From the NCBI GenBank assembly GCA_964568655.1, contig CAZMRG010000001.1:7992-71991 (forward strand): a stretch of DNA of 64,000 bases, given 5' to 3'. The DNA comes from CAWFKW01 sp964568655 (GTDB lineage: Bacteria; Bacteroidota; Ignavibacteria; Tepidaquicellales; OLB5). Position numbers and translations under genes: made by a program. This document shows, piece by piece, positions 25,260-34,570 of this stretch (position 1 is the first letter of the stretch; each line of letters starts with the position of its first letter). The notes below the pieces were generated by a model that was not told the DNA's origin, did not search any database, and worked only from the letters and a program-made list of their open reading frames with translations.

Positions 25260-26684
25260 CTAAAAAGCCGCCTTTGAAAAAAACATTTCTTTTAACGTTT
25301 TCATAATAATTTTCAGGTCAAATATCACAGACCAGTTCTCAATATAATAAATATCATACTCAATTCTCTCTGCAATAGAAGTATCCGAGCCCCTGAGCCC
25401 GTTTACCTGCGCCCAGCCGGTAATGCCGCATTTCACCCTGTGGCGCTCAAGGTATTTAGGGATCTTCTCTTTCATCAGGTTAACAAAATGCTCGCGTTCA
25501 GGCCGCGGGCCTACTATGCTCATTTCACCTCTTAACACATTTATGAACTGGGGAAGCTCGTCAAGCGAGAATTTTCTCAGGAACTCTCCTATCGGTGTGT
25601 AGCGAGTATCGTTTTTCTTTACGAATACTGCCCCTGTCTCTTTTTCAGCGTTGATCACCATAGACCTGAACTTTATCATACGGAAGTTTTTGCCCGTCAT
25701 GCTGACCCTCTCCTGCCTATAGAATACCGGCCCGCGCGAAGTAAACTTAACCGCCAGCGCCAGCATAATAAATAAAGGGGAAGATATGATCATAACGCTC
25801 AATGCAAAAGTGAAATCAAATATACGCTTCACCATCTTGTTCCATATGTTCATGGGGATGCTTTTTATCTTCAGGAACGGAATCGAATCTATTTCCTGCA
25901 CCCTGACTGATGATGTTATCATCTCAAGAAAATCAGGCGCCAGCAGGAACTCGATATTCTCGCCCTCGCATTGCCTCATTAGCTCGAAAAGCTCGTCGTT
26001 CTGTTTGGAAGGCAGCGCGATTAGAACAGTATCCACTTTATTATTTTTAATAGCGTCAAGTATTCCTGAAAATGTTCCGAGCCTGTTTCTTCCTTCAAGA
26101 AAGTTTTCTCCGTCAAAATCATCCTCTTCAATGTATCCAACAATATTATATCCGGCGTAAGGATGTTTGATAAAATTATCGTAGATATCTTTGGCGGCTG
26201 AATTATTTCCAACAACCAATGCGTTTCTGCGCGCTTTCCCTTTATTATAAAGCGTCTTTTCTATCTTTAAAACAATGTACCTGCCAAACGTTATAAATAT
26301 CAAAGTGGTTATCCATAACAATACAAATACGAGCCTTGAATAAGGGAAAACCCTGTAAAAGAAAATAAGCCCGAATGAGAAAATTATTCCGAAAGTTACA
26401 AGCCTGCCGATGAGAAAAAATTCGTCAAAAATGAACACAACCCTTCGCGGGCGGTACATTTTTCTCGACTGGAATATCAATATCCAGACAGGCATCGCCA
26501 TTAATGAAAGCGTTATGTATCCGCTGATAGGAGGGACAGGGCCGTCTAAAGGAAATATTTTGCTTAACGGAGAATAGAACCTGAGCCAAAATGACAACAG
26601 GAAGGAAGCTTCAATAGCTGCCAGGTCCGACAATATTGTAATTGCAGGAACCAGAATTTCGGAAGTATTCGACTTTTTTTGCAA
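25260..26684 (-). CDS. Priming polyprenyl-phosphate sugar phosphotransferase (WcaJ/WbaP-type)
   Basis: This inner-membrane enzyme transfers a sugar-phosphate from a nucleotide sugar to undecaprenyl phosphate, starting surface polysaccharide repeat-unit assembly. Four N-terminal helices (to residue ~125) precede a CoA-binding-like Rossmann domain (VVGNNSAAKDIYDNF, residues ~150-250), a further helix near 295, and the catalytic domain with FYRQERVSMTGKNFRMIKFRSM, FLRKFSLDELPQFINVLRGEMSIVGPRP and GITGWAQVNGLRG. Length 474 is typical. The start is the TTG at 26684, the only start in the frame after a stop. It leads the operon with the small membrane protein and GT39-like gene, divergent from a GT4 gene. 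Confidence 0.95.
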   Translation of the reverse strand: MQKKSNTSEILVPAITILSDLAAIEASFLLSFWLRFYSPLSKIFPLDGPVPPISGYITLSLMAMPVWILIFQSRKMYRPRRVVFIFDEFFLIGRLVTFGIIFSFGLIFFYRVFPYSRLVFVLLWITTLIFITFGRYIVLKIEKTLYNKGKARRNALVVGNNSAAKDIYDNFIKHPYAGYNIVGYIEEDDFDGENFLEGRNRLGTFSGILDAIKNNKVDTVLIALPSKQNDELFELMRQCEGENIEFLLAPDFLEMITSSVRVQEIDSIPFLKIKSIPMNIWNKMVKRIFDFTFALSVMIISSPLFIMLALAVKFTSRGPVFYRQERVSMTGKNFRMIKFRSMVINAEKETGAVFVKKNDTRYTPIGEFLRKFSLDELPQFINVLRGEMSIVGPRPEREHFVNLMKEKIPKYLERHRVKCGITGWAQVNGLRGSDTSIAERIEYDIYYIENWSVIFDLKIIMKTLKEMFFSKAAF

Positions 26685-26828
26685 AATCAGCCTAAATATG
26701 CATGTTTTTTCTATTCGAATATATAAAAATCAATCATTATTAAATATGTATATGAATTACCCTTATGTTTTTAAGAACGCCATTTTCCATTTAGAAATTG
26801 ATAAAATGAAACTAACTTGTATATCATT

Positions 26829-27947
26829 ATGAATATTTTACTATTAAATGCTCTTGATATATATGGGGGCGGCGAGTTCTTTGTCTACCAGTTTGCCGAC
26901 CTACTGAAAAAGAATGGCCATAACGTATGGGTTTCATGCAGGAAAGATAACCTGATCTATGAAAAATGTATCAAGGCTGGTATAAATGTTTTTCCTCTTG
27001 ACTATCCCAAAAAGGGAAAAGGAAAACTGCTGAAAATTATTAACGCGCTCAAAAAGTTCATAGTCCAAAACAAAATTGACCTTGTGCATTCCAATACAAA
27101 TTATGACAGGACCGCGGGGGCTTTTGCAGCCAAATGGGCAGGCGTTAAACATGTAACAACTAACCATAGCTTCCACTCGATTGAGTATAACCCAACGCAC
27201 TGGTACCGCAATACAAGGCTTGTGGACCAATTTATTGTTGACGGAGAGTGCACTAAAGAACTTTTGCTGAAAGACGATAGTATTGAAGAAGACAAAATTA
27301 CTTTGATACACCTTGGAATAGCTCCGGACACTATGAAACGGGATTTCAAGCTGCGCGCTAAGATCAGAAATGAATTTAGTTTAGGCGATAAACAAATTCT
27401 TATCGGCAACGTCGGGCGGATGGTTGAATTCAAGGGGCAGGAGTACTTACTCAGGGCATTCCCCGCGGCGCTTCAGAAATTTCCGGATTCCAGATTAATG
27501 ATAGTTGGCAGCGGGAAACTCGAAAAGCAGCTTCACTCACTGGCGGAATCTCTTGGAGTAAAGAATGAAGTTATTTTCCCCGGATTCAGAGACGATATGC
27601 AGGCGGTTTATTCATCATTTGATATCTATGCGCATACATCAGTTGAGGGCGGCGGCGAAACATTTCCGTATTCAATGCTATATGCGCTGGCACAGGGGCT
27701 GCCAATGGTGATAACAAGAGTCGGCGATATGCCTGCTATGGTTGATGATGGAGGAAACGGCTTTATAGTGGAAGATAAGAAACCTCATTTGATATCTGAA
27801 AAACTTATTTTATTGCTTGGAGATGAAAATCTCAGAAAGAAAATGGGGGAGGAAAGCCTGAAGATAATTAACTCAAGGTTTACGGAAGATGTAATGCTTA
27901 AAAACATTGAAGGCGTTTATAAAAAAGCTTTGGGAATAAAAGAGTGA
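26829..27947 (+). CDS. Glycosyltransferase family 4
   Basis: A cytoplasmic GT-B enzyme adding a sugar from a nucleotide donor, presumably to a lipid-linked surface glycan. Residues 1-170 form the acceptor domain (MNILLLNALDIYGGGEFFVYQFADLLKKNGH with the Gly-rich loop); the donor domain has IGNVGRMVEFKGQEYLLRAFP, RLMIVGSGKLEKQL, VIFPGFRDDMQAVYSSFDIYAHTSVEGGGETFPYSMLYALAQGLPMVITRVGDMPAMVDDGGNGFIV, carrying the E-x7-E-like nucleotide-sugar motif. I start at the ATG at 26829, which matches the usual N-terminus, rather than a TTG four codons earlier. It is divergent from the priming transferase operon. Confidence 0.93.
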   Translation: MNILLLNALDIYGGGEFFVYQFADLLKKNGHNVWVSCRKDNLIYEKCIKAGINVFPLDYPKKGKGKLLKIINALKKFIVQNKIDLVHSNTNYDRTAGAFAAKWAGVKHVTTNHSFHSIEYNPTHWYRNTRLVDQFIVDGECTKELLLKDDSIEEDKITLIHLGIAPDTMKRDFKLRAKIRNEFSLGDKQILIGNVGRMVEFKGQEYLLRAFPAALQKFPDSRLMIVGSGKLEKQLHSLAESLGVKNEVIFPGFRDDMQAVYSSFDIYAHTSVEGGGETFPYSMLYALAQGLPMVITRVGDMPAMVDDGGNGFIVEDKKPHLISEKLILLLGDENLRKKMGEESLKIINSRFTEDVMLKNIEGVYKKALGIKE

Positions 27948-28040
27948 CGAATCCGGGGGTCAAAAGAGTGTCTTTTTTTTACTAAATTGCACTACTGGAA
28001 TTTAGAAATCAAACTTTAATAAAATCAGAAAGGTAATATT

Positions 28041-28451
28041 ATGCACAAAATGAAGGTTTTTATCGGAATCCTTGCTTTAGTTGTATTAGCAGGATTTACA
28101 AATAAAGCTTACAGTCAAAGCGCCCCGGTTATGTATTTCTGCGAGAAATATGACGGCGGCGAAGTAGGGATCAGCGACCGTTTTACCACAGGTTATTTAA
28201 CAGTTATGGTAAAATGCGATTACGCATTGGGCCTAACCGACGTTACAATCCAGTTCGATAAGTTTAATTGCAGCACAAATAAATTCGATTACTACAAAGA
28301 TTTTCCATACACAGTAACCGCTGATATGAAGTATATATATTTTGCAAGCAAAGACCTGAACTTTGATAAACCCGGGGTTTTCAGAGTGTACTTGCTTAAC
28401 AGCTCAAGACAAACCGTGGCGAGCGCATTGATCGAAATAGTTAATAAGTAG
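28041..28451 (+). CDS. Small secreted protein with YFCE domain (paralogue at 53340-53762)
   Basis: The 136-residue product has a signal peptide (VFIGILALVVLAGFTNKAYSQ) and a ~105-residue domain beginning MYFCEKYDGGEVG, then GYLTVMVKCDYALG, DFPYTVTADMKYIYF and a final strand ASALIEIVNK. The predicted all-beta domain matches the lipoprotein at 53340-53762 in order: YFCE[KR]Y, E[VI]G, TVM[MV]K, A[LI]G, FP[FY]TV, YI[HY]F. A ribosome site AGAAAGG lies about eight bases before the ATG. A bidirectional terminator follows. Function unknown; periplasmic or extracellular. Confidence 0.75.
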   Translation: MHKMKVFIGILALVVLAGFTNKAYSQSAPVMYFCEKYDGGEVGISDRFTTGYLTVMVKCDYALGLTDVTIQFDKFNCSTNKFDYYKDFPYTVTADMKYIYFASKDLNFDKPGVFRVYLLNSSRQTVASALIEIVNK

Positions 28452-28479
28452 TTCTTCGGTAAATAGTTTTGTAAAATAA

Positions 28480-28505
28480 AAAAAGGGGCGCTAAAGCCCC
28501 TTTTT
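28480..28505. terminator. Bidirectional rho-independent terminator
   Basis: AAAAAGGGGC and GCCCCTTTTT arms around a six-base loop lie between convergent genes ending at 28451 and 28531; A and T runs on both sides allow termination in both directions. Confidence 0.9.
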
Positions 28506-28530
28506 CGTGCTTTATATTTCTTTTTTAAAT

Positions 28531-31500
28531 CTACTTTATTAGCACCATCTTCTTACTATCCACAAAAGTCCCGGCTTCTATCCTGTAGAAATATAAACCA
28601 GAGGCGTATGATGAACCGTTAAAGCTGAAATCATATGTGCCAGCCAATTTGTATTCGGTCTTAGAGAAAACTACTTTTCCAAGCAGATCATATACTTTAA
28701 TAGAAACCAATCCATCTTTTGGCAGATCGTATTTGATCATTGTTTCAGGATTGAACGGATTTGGATAGTTCTGGTAAAGCTTAAATACCTTCGGAATGCT
28801 GATATTGTTTTGACCGGTTTTAATGCTTGCTTTGCTTTGTATCCCCAAAACCATCATCATATCCGATGCAATTTTTTCTTTGAATTCCTTTTTTGTTGAC
28901 GGATTGAACTTAACCGTCCGTGATTGTAACTCGGCTTTATCATCTTTTGTATATTTTTCATTTTTACGAGCTTTGCCCTCATTATCCGATTCTTCTTTTT
29001 GTTTCTTTAGAAACACATCTTTAACCAGTTTATGCGGATCCTTGTTTTGGAATTTTGCTTCTGGATATTCCAGCTTGGAAACTATATTTGGCGCGCCGCC
29101 TCCGCTGTTCATTAGCAATACAACAGCCGCTCTATCCCAGCTCGCCGTTAGCCTTCTCAGCGGGTCGGGATTGTAATTCATTATATTTTCGTATCCCGCT
29201 ATAGCTTCGGTGAACGCTCTTTGCTTTACAAGGCACATTAAATAATAATTGTATGCTTTTTCAACAAAGTTTGTTAAGTCCTGATAGTCGGATATTTTTT
29301 GAACAAGATATGTTTTTAACTGTCCGAATAATACCGTTGTGGTATTTTGGTTATTTGAAGTATCGGAAGCCTGATAGCATAAATATAATTCATCCAAAGC
29401 TGAGGCAAGATACTTACTTGTGTCGTATGTATTTATTAGTTGCACTGAATTACTTATAGCTTCTGAATAATCTTTTTGCATTTTCTGATGCAGGATAAGC
29501 GCATACAAAGTACGATCATTATTTACTGGAGGAGCTTTTGTAACGCTTGACTCACCTCCGCCTAAACCACCGTTTCCGGGCCCGGGAGTGACAGATATTG
29601 AATCATAAATGCCGCCGCCCATATTGGTTACAGCATAACTGATTGGCGTGTTATCGCCTGTAGATGGACAGGTTTCGCTTGTTGGAGTATAGTTAACGCC
29701 TGCCAGATTACCTCCGCAATAGATTTGGAATTGCGGTGGTGTAGTATTCCAATAGTTGTTTGCCGCGGCATAATATGGATTCATACTGCAAAGATTTGGC
29801 AGGTCGCCGCTTATGTGGCTATTCGTAGGTATATCGTAAATATAAAAGCAGTTTTTACCCTGGTCTGTGTACAAATTACTTCCTGATTCGAAATAAGCGC
29901 AGGTGTATGATTTTTGCGCGTCTTTATAATCCAGATATATTTTGTTGTAACCGCCGTACCAAGTAAATGTGCCGTCGCCGTTTAATACAGGGGCTAGCCG
30001 CGCCGTGGAATTTTCGACCATTGTTAAAGTATTGCCTGTAAGCGATTTTAAGCTATTATTGTAAAAATTAAGATTACAGCTTATAAGCTCCGCTGCCAAA
30101 CTGTAATTATCATTCTGGAAATTATTATTCTTGAAATCGCCGGCAATGTTGTAAGCCAATAAGCCTGTTATACCGCCTGAATTTGGCCCGTAGAAATTAT
30201 TATAAGTAATATAGAAAGGCGTTATGATTCCGGCATAGCAATCAAGCCTTATCTGCGCGCCTGTTCCGCCTTCGAAAGTGTTATAGTTTATATCCAGATG
30301 ATAATTTTCAGGAAGCTCGCCAAGATCATTTGTTACCTCAAGCAGATCGCCAGTGAGATTGTAACAGTTAAATATATTGCTTAAAACATAAAGATTTGTA
30401 CCGTTATCTATTGTTACTTTTCCATCATTAAAAGTATTTCCCGATATGTTAATTTGACTGGTGTCGTGATATTTATCATTTGAAATATCAACGCAGGTTG
30501 CGGCTCCTGTGAATGTGCAATTTGATATTGAACAGGCGCCGCCATTTGTAAACTTTAAACCGTTCCATGAAGTACCGGTAAAAGTGCAGCCGTTGGCGTT
30601 CAAATATGCTCCATTAGTAAATTCAATTCCTGAATTCTGGTCAAATGAAATTGTGGTACCCGGATTAGCTTCCAGATAAGAATCCGGGCCATCAAATACA
30701 ATTTTGCAATTTTGACCGAGATTAACTTGTGCCTGGTCATTAAGTATAATATGTCCGCCGCTATCAGGGCAGCCTATATTATTTGAATAATTATCTGAAT
30801 AAGGACAGTTTATTCCTATATTGTATTTGCCATTTTCGCTGAGAGTGTATTGTAAACCGCGGGTTATGGCGTTGCAGTTATTTACAACAGCATTATCATG
30901 AATATATATTTCTGAATATTGCGAGCAAAGTATTTCAGAATGATAATCCCACAACATATGTGAATTCCCATATAATGAAATTGTGGCATGCGGCCATAAA
31001 TTAATAACGCCGTTAGTACTGACTTCGGAATGACAATTATTTTGAAATACAACGGAAGAACCCGATGCCGGATTCATAGATCCTTTAACGTTCAGGTTTG
31101 CATACGGTTCAATTAACAAAAAGGTTCCGAGACCGGAATTTGGCAGATCATAAGGATTAAAAGTCAACGTATGCCAATTAGGATAAGAGCCTATATTTAA
31201 TGATGCGCCGGTTTGAGTACTTGGATCGCCCTCGATTATTATTGATGGCGGAGAATTTTCAATGTACGGTGCAGAAGTTGGAGTAGAAATATTTTTCTCA
31301 ATTGTCAAATTTAAAGATAACACTCCAAATTCTTCTCTTTGAAAAATGTGATTTTGGTTTAATATTCCACCACCTGGATTACAATCTTTTCTTGGATCTT
31401 GTGGTATTACTGTATAAGGATTATTTATTTGTTGACCAGAATTGTATCTAAAATCACCGTAGGCTTTATTTCGCCAAAAGTTTGGATAAACTTGATGCCA

Positions 31501-32106
31501 AGATTCAATTTTTCTGTTTGAAGGTATGGGCACAAGACCAGACATATTGCCCCACATATATTGTAATTGCGGACTACCAACCCATACGAGTTGAATTACG
31601 ATATCGCTTGCAAAACTATACTTTCCATAATCATCATCATATTCAATTGTGAAATAATCATCAGGAGGATAATTTATTGGGTCTGGGTCTGGATTTATAT
31701 CAGAATACCAAATATCAAATCTGTATCGACCGAATCCAAGTACTGCCGAATTCCCAGGATTTGTCAATCCTCCAGCTCGGTCAAAATCCATTACGATATG
31801 ATTTGATAGTCCGCTTGCGACATGAAAATAATCTTGAGAAGAATTTCTACCATTAATGAAATCAATTTTATTTTGCCCCCCTTGATGTGTCTGTACCATA
31901 TACAAATTGTATCCTCTAATTGGATCGCTTTCGGTTGGATACCAATCCGCATTAAAAACCATACTGACCGGATAAACTTTAACGGTTATTGTCGTCCCAA
32001 TTTGATTTGTAAAATCAATCTCCCACGGATTGGCAGTGGCGTAATTAATAAACAAAGCTATATTTAAAAACAAATAAATAGGTAAAAACAAGATTTTCTG
32101 ATTCAT
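28531..32106 (-). CDS. Large T9SS-sorted beta-helix surface protein, 1191 aa
   Basis: A signal peptide (residues 1-26, ending YATANPW) is followed by a ~250-residue domain of unknown type, then from ~300 to ~720 a right-handed parallel beta-helix with repeats such as CSISNCTFTGAA, NYNTFEGGTGAQI and FKNNNFQND, typical of polysaccharide-binding or cleaving folds. A Gly/Pro linker near 820 leads to an alpha-helical TPR-like region (ALILHQKMQKDYSEAI...), a highly charged stretch near 1040-1090 and a type-A sorting domain (LYQNYPNPFNPETMI ... KKMVLIK). Ribosome site AAAGGAGA precedes the ATG. The first ~270 codons appear AT-richer than the rest. Likely an adhesin or glycan-binding surface protein. 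Confidence 0.85.
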   Translation of the reverse strand: MNQKILFLPIYLFLNIALFINYATANPWEIDFTNQIGTTITVKVYPVSMVFNADWYPTESDPIRGYNLYMVQTHQGGQNKIDFINGRNSSQDYFHVASGLSNHIVMDFDRAGGLTNPGNSAVLGFGRYRFDIWYSDINPDPDPINYPPDDYFTIEYDDDYGKYSFASDIVIQLVWVGSPQLQYMWGNMSGLVPIPSNRKIESWHQVYPNFWRNKAYGDFRYNSGQQINNPYTVIPQDPRKDCNPGGGILNQNHIFQREEFGVLSLNLTIEKNISTPTSAPYIENSPPSIIIEGDPSTQTGASLNIGSYPNWHTLTFNPYDLPNSGLGTFLLIEPYANLNVKGSMNPASGSSVVFQNNCHSEVSTNGVINLWPHATISLYGNSHMLWDYHSEILCSQYSEIYIHDNAVVNNCNAITRGLQYTLSENGKYNIGINCPYSDNYSNNIGCPDSGGHIILNDQAQVNLGQNCKIVFDGPDSYLEANPGTTISFDQNSGIEFTNGAYLNANGCTFTGTSWNGLKFTNGGACSISNCTFTGAATCVDISNDKYHDTSQINISGNTFNDGKVTIDNGTNLYVLSNIFNCYNLTGDLLEVTNDLGELPENYHLDINYNTFEGGTGAQIRLDCYAGIITPFYITYNNFYGPNSGGITGLLAYNIAGDFKNNNFQNDNYSLAAELISCNLNFYNNSLKSLTGNTLTMVENSTARLAPVLNGDGTFTWYGGYNKIYLDYKDAQKSYTCAYFESGSNLYTDQGKNCFYIYDIPTNSHISGDLPNLCSMNPYYAAANNYWNTTPPQFQIYCGGNLAGVNYTPTSETCPSTGDNTPISYAVTNMGGGIYDSISVTPGPGNGGLGGGESSVTKAPPVNNDRTLYALILHQKMQKDYSEAISNSVQLINTYDTSKYLASALDELYLCYQASDTSNNQNTTTVLFGQLKTYLVQKISDYQDLTNFVEKAYNYYLMCLVKQRAFTEAIAGYENIMNYNPDPLRRLTASWDRAAVVLLMNSGGGAPNIVSKLEYPEAKFQNKDPHKLVKDVFLKKQKEESDNEGKARKNEKYTKDDKAELQSRTVKFNPSTKKEFKEKIASDMMMVLGIQSKASIKTGQNNISIPKVFKLYQNYPNPFNPETMIKYDLPKDGLVSIKVYDLLGKVVFSKTEYKLAGTYDFSFNGSSYASGLYFYRIEAGTFVDSKKMVLIK

Positions 32107-32127
32107 TATTTGTCTCCTTTGTTGCTT

Positions 32128-33585
32128 TTATTTGAGAAGAATCATTTTTATAGTATTAATAAAAGTGCCATCAGCATATAAAGAACAAAAATAAATGCCG
32201 CTAGCAAATTCAGAACAATCTATGTCTAATATGTAAGTCCCAGCAGTTTGATTTTTAGTTATGATATTTCTTAATAATTTTCCTGAAATATCAAATAGAG
32301 AGATGCGAATATTGCTTTGTTTTAGTATTTGAAAAGAAATTCGAGTCGACGGATTAAATGGGTTAGGGTAATTTTGAGCAAGGGTCCAAGCTACAGGTAC
32401 TGAACTATTAATTCTTTGAATTCCAAATGGGGGAAGATTAGTAAGAGAACTGTCAATCCTTGCAGCGTAGAAATCATCTTGGACACTCGTAATTGTCGTA
32501 TATCCGGCAAGTACATAATCGCCGGATGTTGAATTTGGTGCTGCGATTATACAACTCAGACTTGTAGCTCCTCTATTATCAATTATAATTTTTTGATTAG
32601 TTATGTTAAATGTCGAATCGAGTGTTAGAATTCTGGTGTTAAACCAAATAGCGCTATCTCTTTTCAATACTAATACGTATTTATTATTGTTAATAAACAT
32701 TAAATCGGAGGTATATTCATCGGCAGAAGTATTAAATTCTTTGAAGAAAGTTTGATTTCCATTTAAGTCGGTTTTCATTATGAATGATCTAATATATCCT
32801 GAACCGGCTGTGTCAAATTTTGATCCTGCTATTAAATATCCGCTATTTATTGTTTTTATTTTATCAAAAGAACGAGATTTCCCATAATATTGTTTAGCCC
32901 AAACAATATTCCCGATGTCGTCAACATTGGCAATATATCCCTTGCCTGAATCAGTTGGTGAATCACCAACACTGCCACAAACTATGAATCCATTTGTGGA
33001 GGATAATATAATAGTGGTAAAATCTGGCCTATAAGTAAAATTGTAATACTTTTGCCAAATTAATGCTCCATTTGAATCTAATCTATAAATATATGAGTCT
33101 AAATTTCCTCCGTCCCCACATCCAATAAACCCATTATCTAAAGTTCTAATAATACTTGATGAACTATGACCTCCATAATGATTGAGCCAAGCAATTTGTC
33201 CATTTGGCAAAATACGAGCTGCATATATTGTATTTGAATACCCAGTGAATACACAACTGCCATCTGAAAGAGGAACTGATGCCAATATCATGGGAATCTG
33301 ACTTATTTTCTTTTGCCATAATGTATCCCCAAAGGCGTTAATTTTTATTACATAACCGTAAGTTGGAATGAAACCTGCAAAACCAGCAATGTATATGTTG
33401 TTTCCATCAGCAGGGCATACTGTATATGCGCCATCTTCGCTGTGAGCAGAATCATCATACGTTCTCTGCCAAGTAATAGACTGGCAATAGCAATTATTAT
33501 TTAAAAATGAAGAATTCGCAGCGAATAAAGTGCAAAGTGTGCAGAAAATGAAGAATTTGGATGATATTGTAAAAGTTTTTTTCAT
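32128..33585 (-). CDS. T9SS-sorted secreted protein with delta-60-like propeller repeats
   Basis: The 485-residue product has a signal peptide (to about residue 34), then repeats of the type GxxGYVxxINAFGDTLWQKxxS, DNGFIGCGDGG..DSYIYRLDSNGALIWQKYY and GKGYIANVDDIGNIVWAKQYYG, a pattern seen in many Bacteroidota secreted propellers. The last ~85 residues are a sorting domain (LAQNYPNPFNPSTRISF ... TIKMILLK). It lies 21 bp upstream of the beta-helix gene on the same strand, so the two may be cotranscribed. DNA here looks AT-richer than in flanking housekeeping genes. Confidence 0.85.
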   Translation of the reverse strand: MKKTFTISSKFFIFCTLCTLFAANSSFLNNNCYCQSITWQRTYDDSAHSEDGAYTVCPADGNNIYIAGFAGFIPTYGYVIKINAFGDTLWQKKISQIPMILASVPLSDGSCVFTGYSNTIYAARILPNGQIAWLNHYGGHSSSSIIRTLDNGFIGCGDGGNLDSYIYRLDSNGALIWQKYYNFTYRPDFTTIILSSTNGFIVCGSVGDSPTDSGKGYIANVDDIGNIVWAKQYYGKSRSFDKIKTINSGYLIAGSKFDTAGSGYIRSFIMKTDLNGNQTFFKEFNTSADEYTSDLMFINNNKYVLVLKRDSAIWFNTRILTLDSTFNITNQKIIIDNRGATSLSCIIAAPNSTSGDYVLAGYTTITSVQDDFYAARIDSSLTNLPPFGIQRINSSVPVAWTLAQNYPNPFNPSTRISFQILKQSNIRISLFDISGKLLRNIITKNQTAGTYILDIDCSEFASGIYFCSLYADGTFINTIKMILLK

Positions 33586-33857
33586 GCTTTTATCGTTTTA
33601 TGTTGGGAAAAACTTAACCCAACAAACAGGAAAGAGCAAGTAATTTATTTATCTATAGTTATTTTTAAAGAGCTTCCGATGGTCATTACAAACATAATAT
33701 ACACACAAGGGCTTTTCCTATGACTTCCGGCATAATGAAACATGATAATTATCATTGCCGTAGTGACGGTAGCCTGTTCAGGAAATAAAAAAAACCAATC
33801 AAAAGACTGGTTTCTTTTAAATAAAAAAATGTTTATTATTAATTTGTAATTATTAAA
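33586..33857. other. Intergenic gap with hairpins, no supported gene
   Basis: The gap upstream of the secreted gene contains a 7-base inverted repeat (TGTTGGG/CCCAACA, 33601-33624) in the expected 5' leader, several weak palindromes and the terminator of the CPBP gene. A 36-codon minus-strand frame (centred near 33700) has no recognisable product; I call no gene. Confidence 0.5.
33792..33813 (-). terminator. Rho-independent terminator of the CPBP gene
   Basis: AAACCA-TC arms with one wobble and a four-base loop, about 45 bp past the stop at 33858, run into eight T on the minus strand. Confidence 0.82.
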
Positions 33858-34490
33858 CTACCTCACAGGTAATAACACAAATATTGTCAGATCCCATAGA
33901 GCATGTGAAATTATTCCCGGCCAGAGAGATTTGTAACGTTTAAATACATAGCCCCAGAAGAATCCGCAAATGAGCGCCGCCATAAAGAGCATAAAGTTAA
34001 GCGCAATAATATGAACCGCGCCGTAAATGAGCGAAGCTATAATCCATCCCGCGTTCTCGCCATATTTATGCGCCAGCGTGTCCTGTACAAACCCGCGCCA
34101 AAACACTTCTTCCGCGGGCCCTATGAAAAAGAAAAGCAATAAGCCTATTACAGTCGGATCAAGCAGGGTTTTATTTGAATAAACGCCGTTAACTTGGTTA
34201 TTGGCGAAGTTAAAAATGAGAGCTGAAATTTTATCCCCGGTAAAGAACACAAGATATAGAATTGCGGCAGAAACAATTCCGGCAATTATATATTTATTCT
34301 CATAATAATAAAGCCTGAAATTTATATCAGGCCCGAATTTGTGATTTATGTATATAGAAATGCCCGCAAGAGTCCCTGCGGCAACAATCATTTCGTACCA
34401 GAAATTAAAATGCTTGAGTGAAAACATTTCAACCCAGAAAACGACTGCGATTAATATAAGTATGATGCAATATTTAAAGCGGGTGTTCAT
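33858..34490 (-). CDS. CPBP-family intramembrane metalloprotease (CAAX/Abi-like)
   Basis: Six to seven membrane helices in 210 residues. The three signature blocks are present: AEEVFWRGF (Glu-Glu and Arg, around residue 125), SLIYGAVHIIALN (His) and ISHALWDLTIF (His and Asp). In this family these residues form a membrane-embedded catalytic site; relatives process prenylated proteins or peptides, and many bacterial ones have unknown substrates or act in bacteriocin self-protection. A TAAATTTG box ends five bases before the ATG, so it may have a very short leader. Confidence 0.92.
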   Translation of the reverse strand: MNTRFKYCIILILIAVVFWVEMFSLKHFNFWYEMIVAAGTLAGISIYINHKFGPDINFRLYYYENKYIIAGIVSAAILYLVFFTGDKISALIFNFANNQVNGVYSNKTLLDPTVIGLLLFFFIGPAEEVFWRGFVQDTLAHKYGENAGWIIASLIYGAVHIIALNFMLFMAALICGFFWGYVFKRYKSLWPGIISHALWDLTIFVLLPVR

Positions 34491-34495
34491 GGTTG

Positions 34496-34503
34496 CAAAT
34501 TTA
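34496..34503 (-). promoter_or_regulatory. Possible -7 box just before the CPBP start
   Basis: TAAATTTG on the minus strand fits TAnnTTTG and lies five bases before the ATG at 34490. No -33 partner at the usual spacing. Suggestive only. Confidence 0.35.
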
Positions 34504-34570
34504 ATAAATAATAATCTGAATTAATCTGCTCAAAGTATTATACATGACTAACTCATAGAAGCTGTATTCT

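Noticed and set aside
33650..33780. Short minus-strand frame (about 36 codons) with a CVYIM segment recalling the start of GIY-YIG proteins
   Set aside because: Too short and without the downstream fingerprint; at best a decayed fragment.
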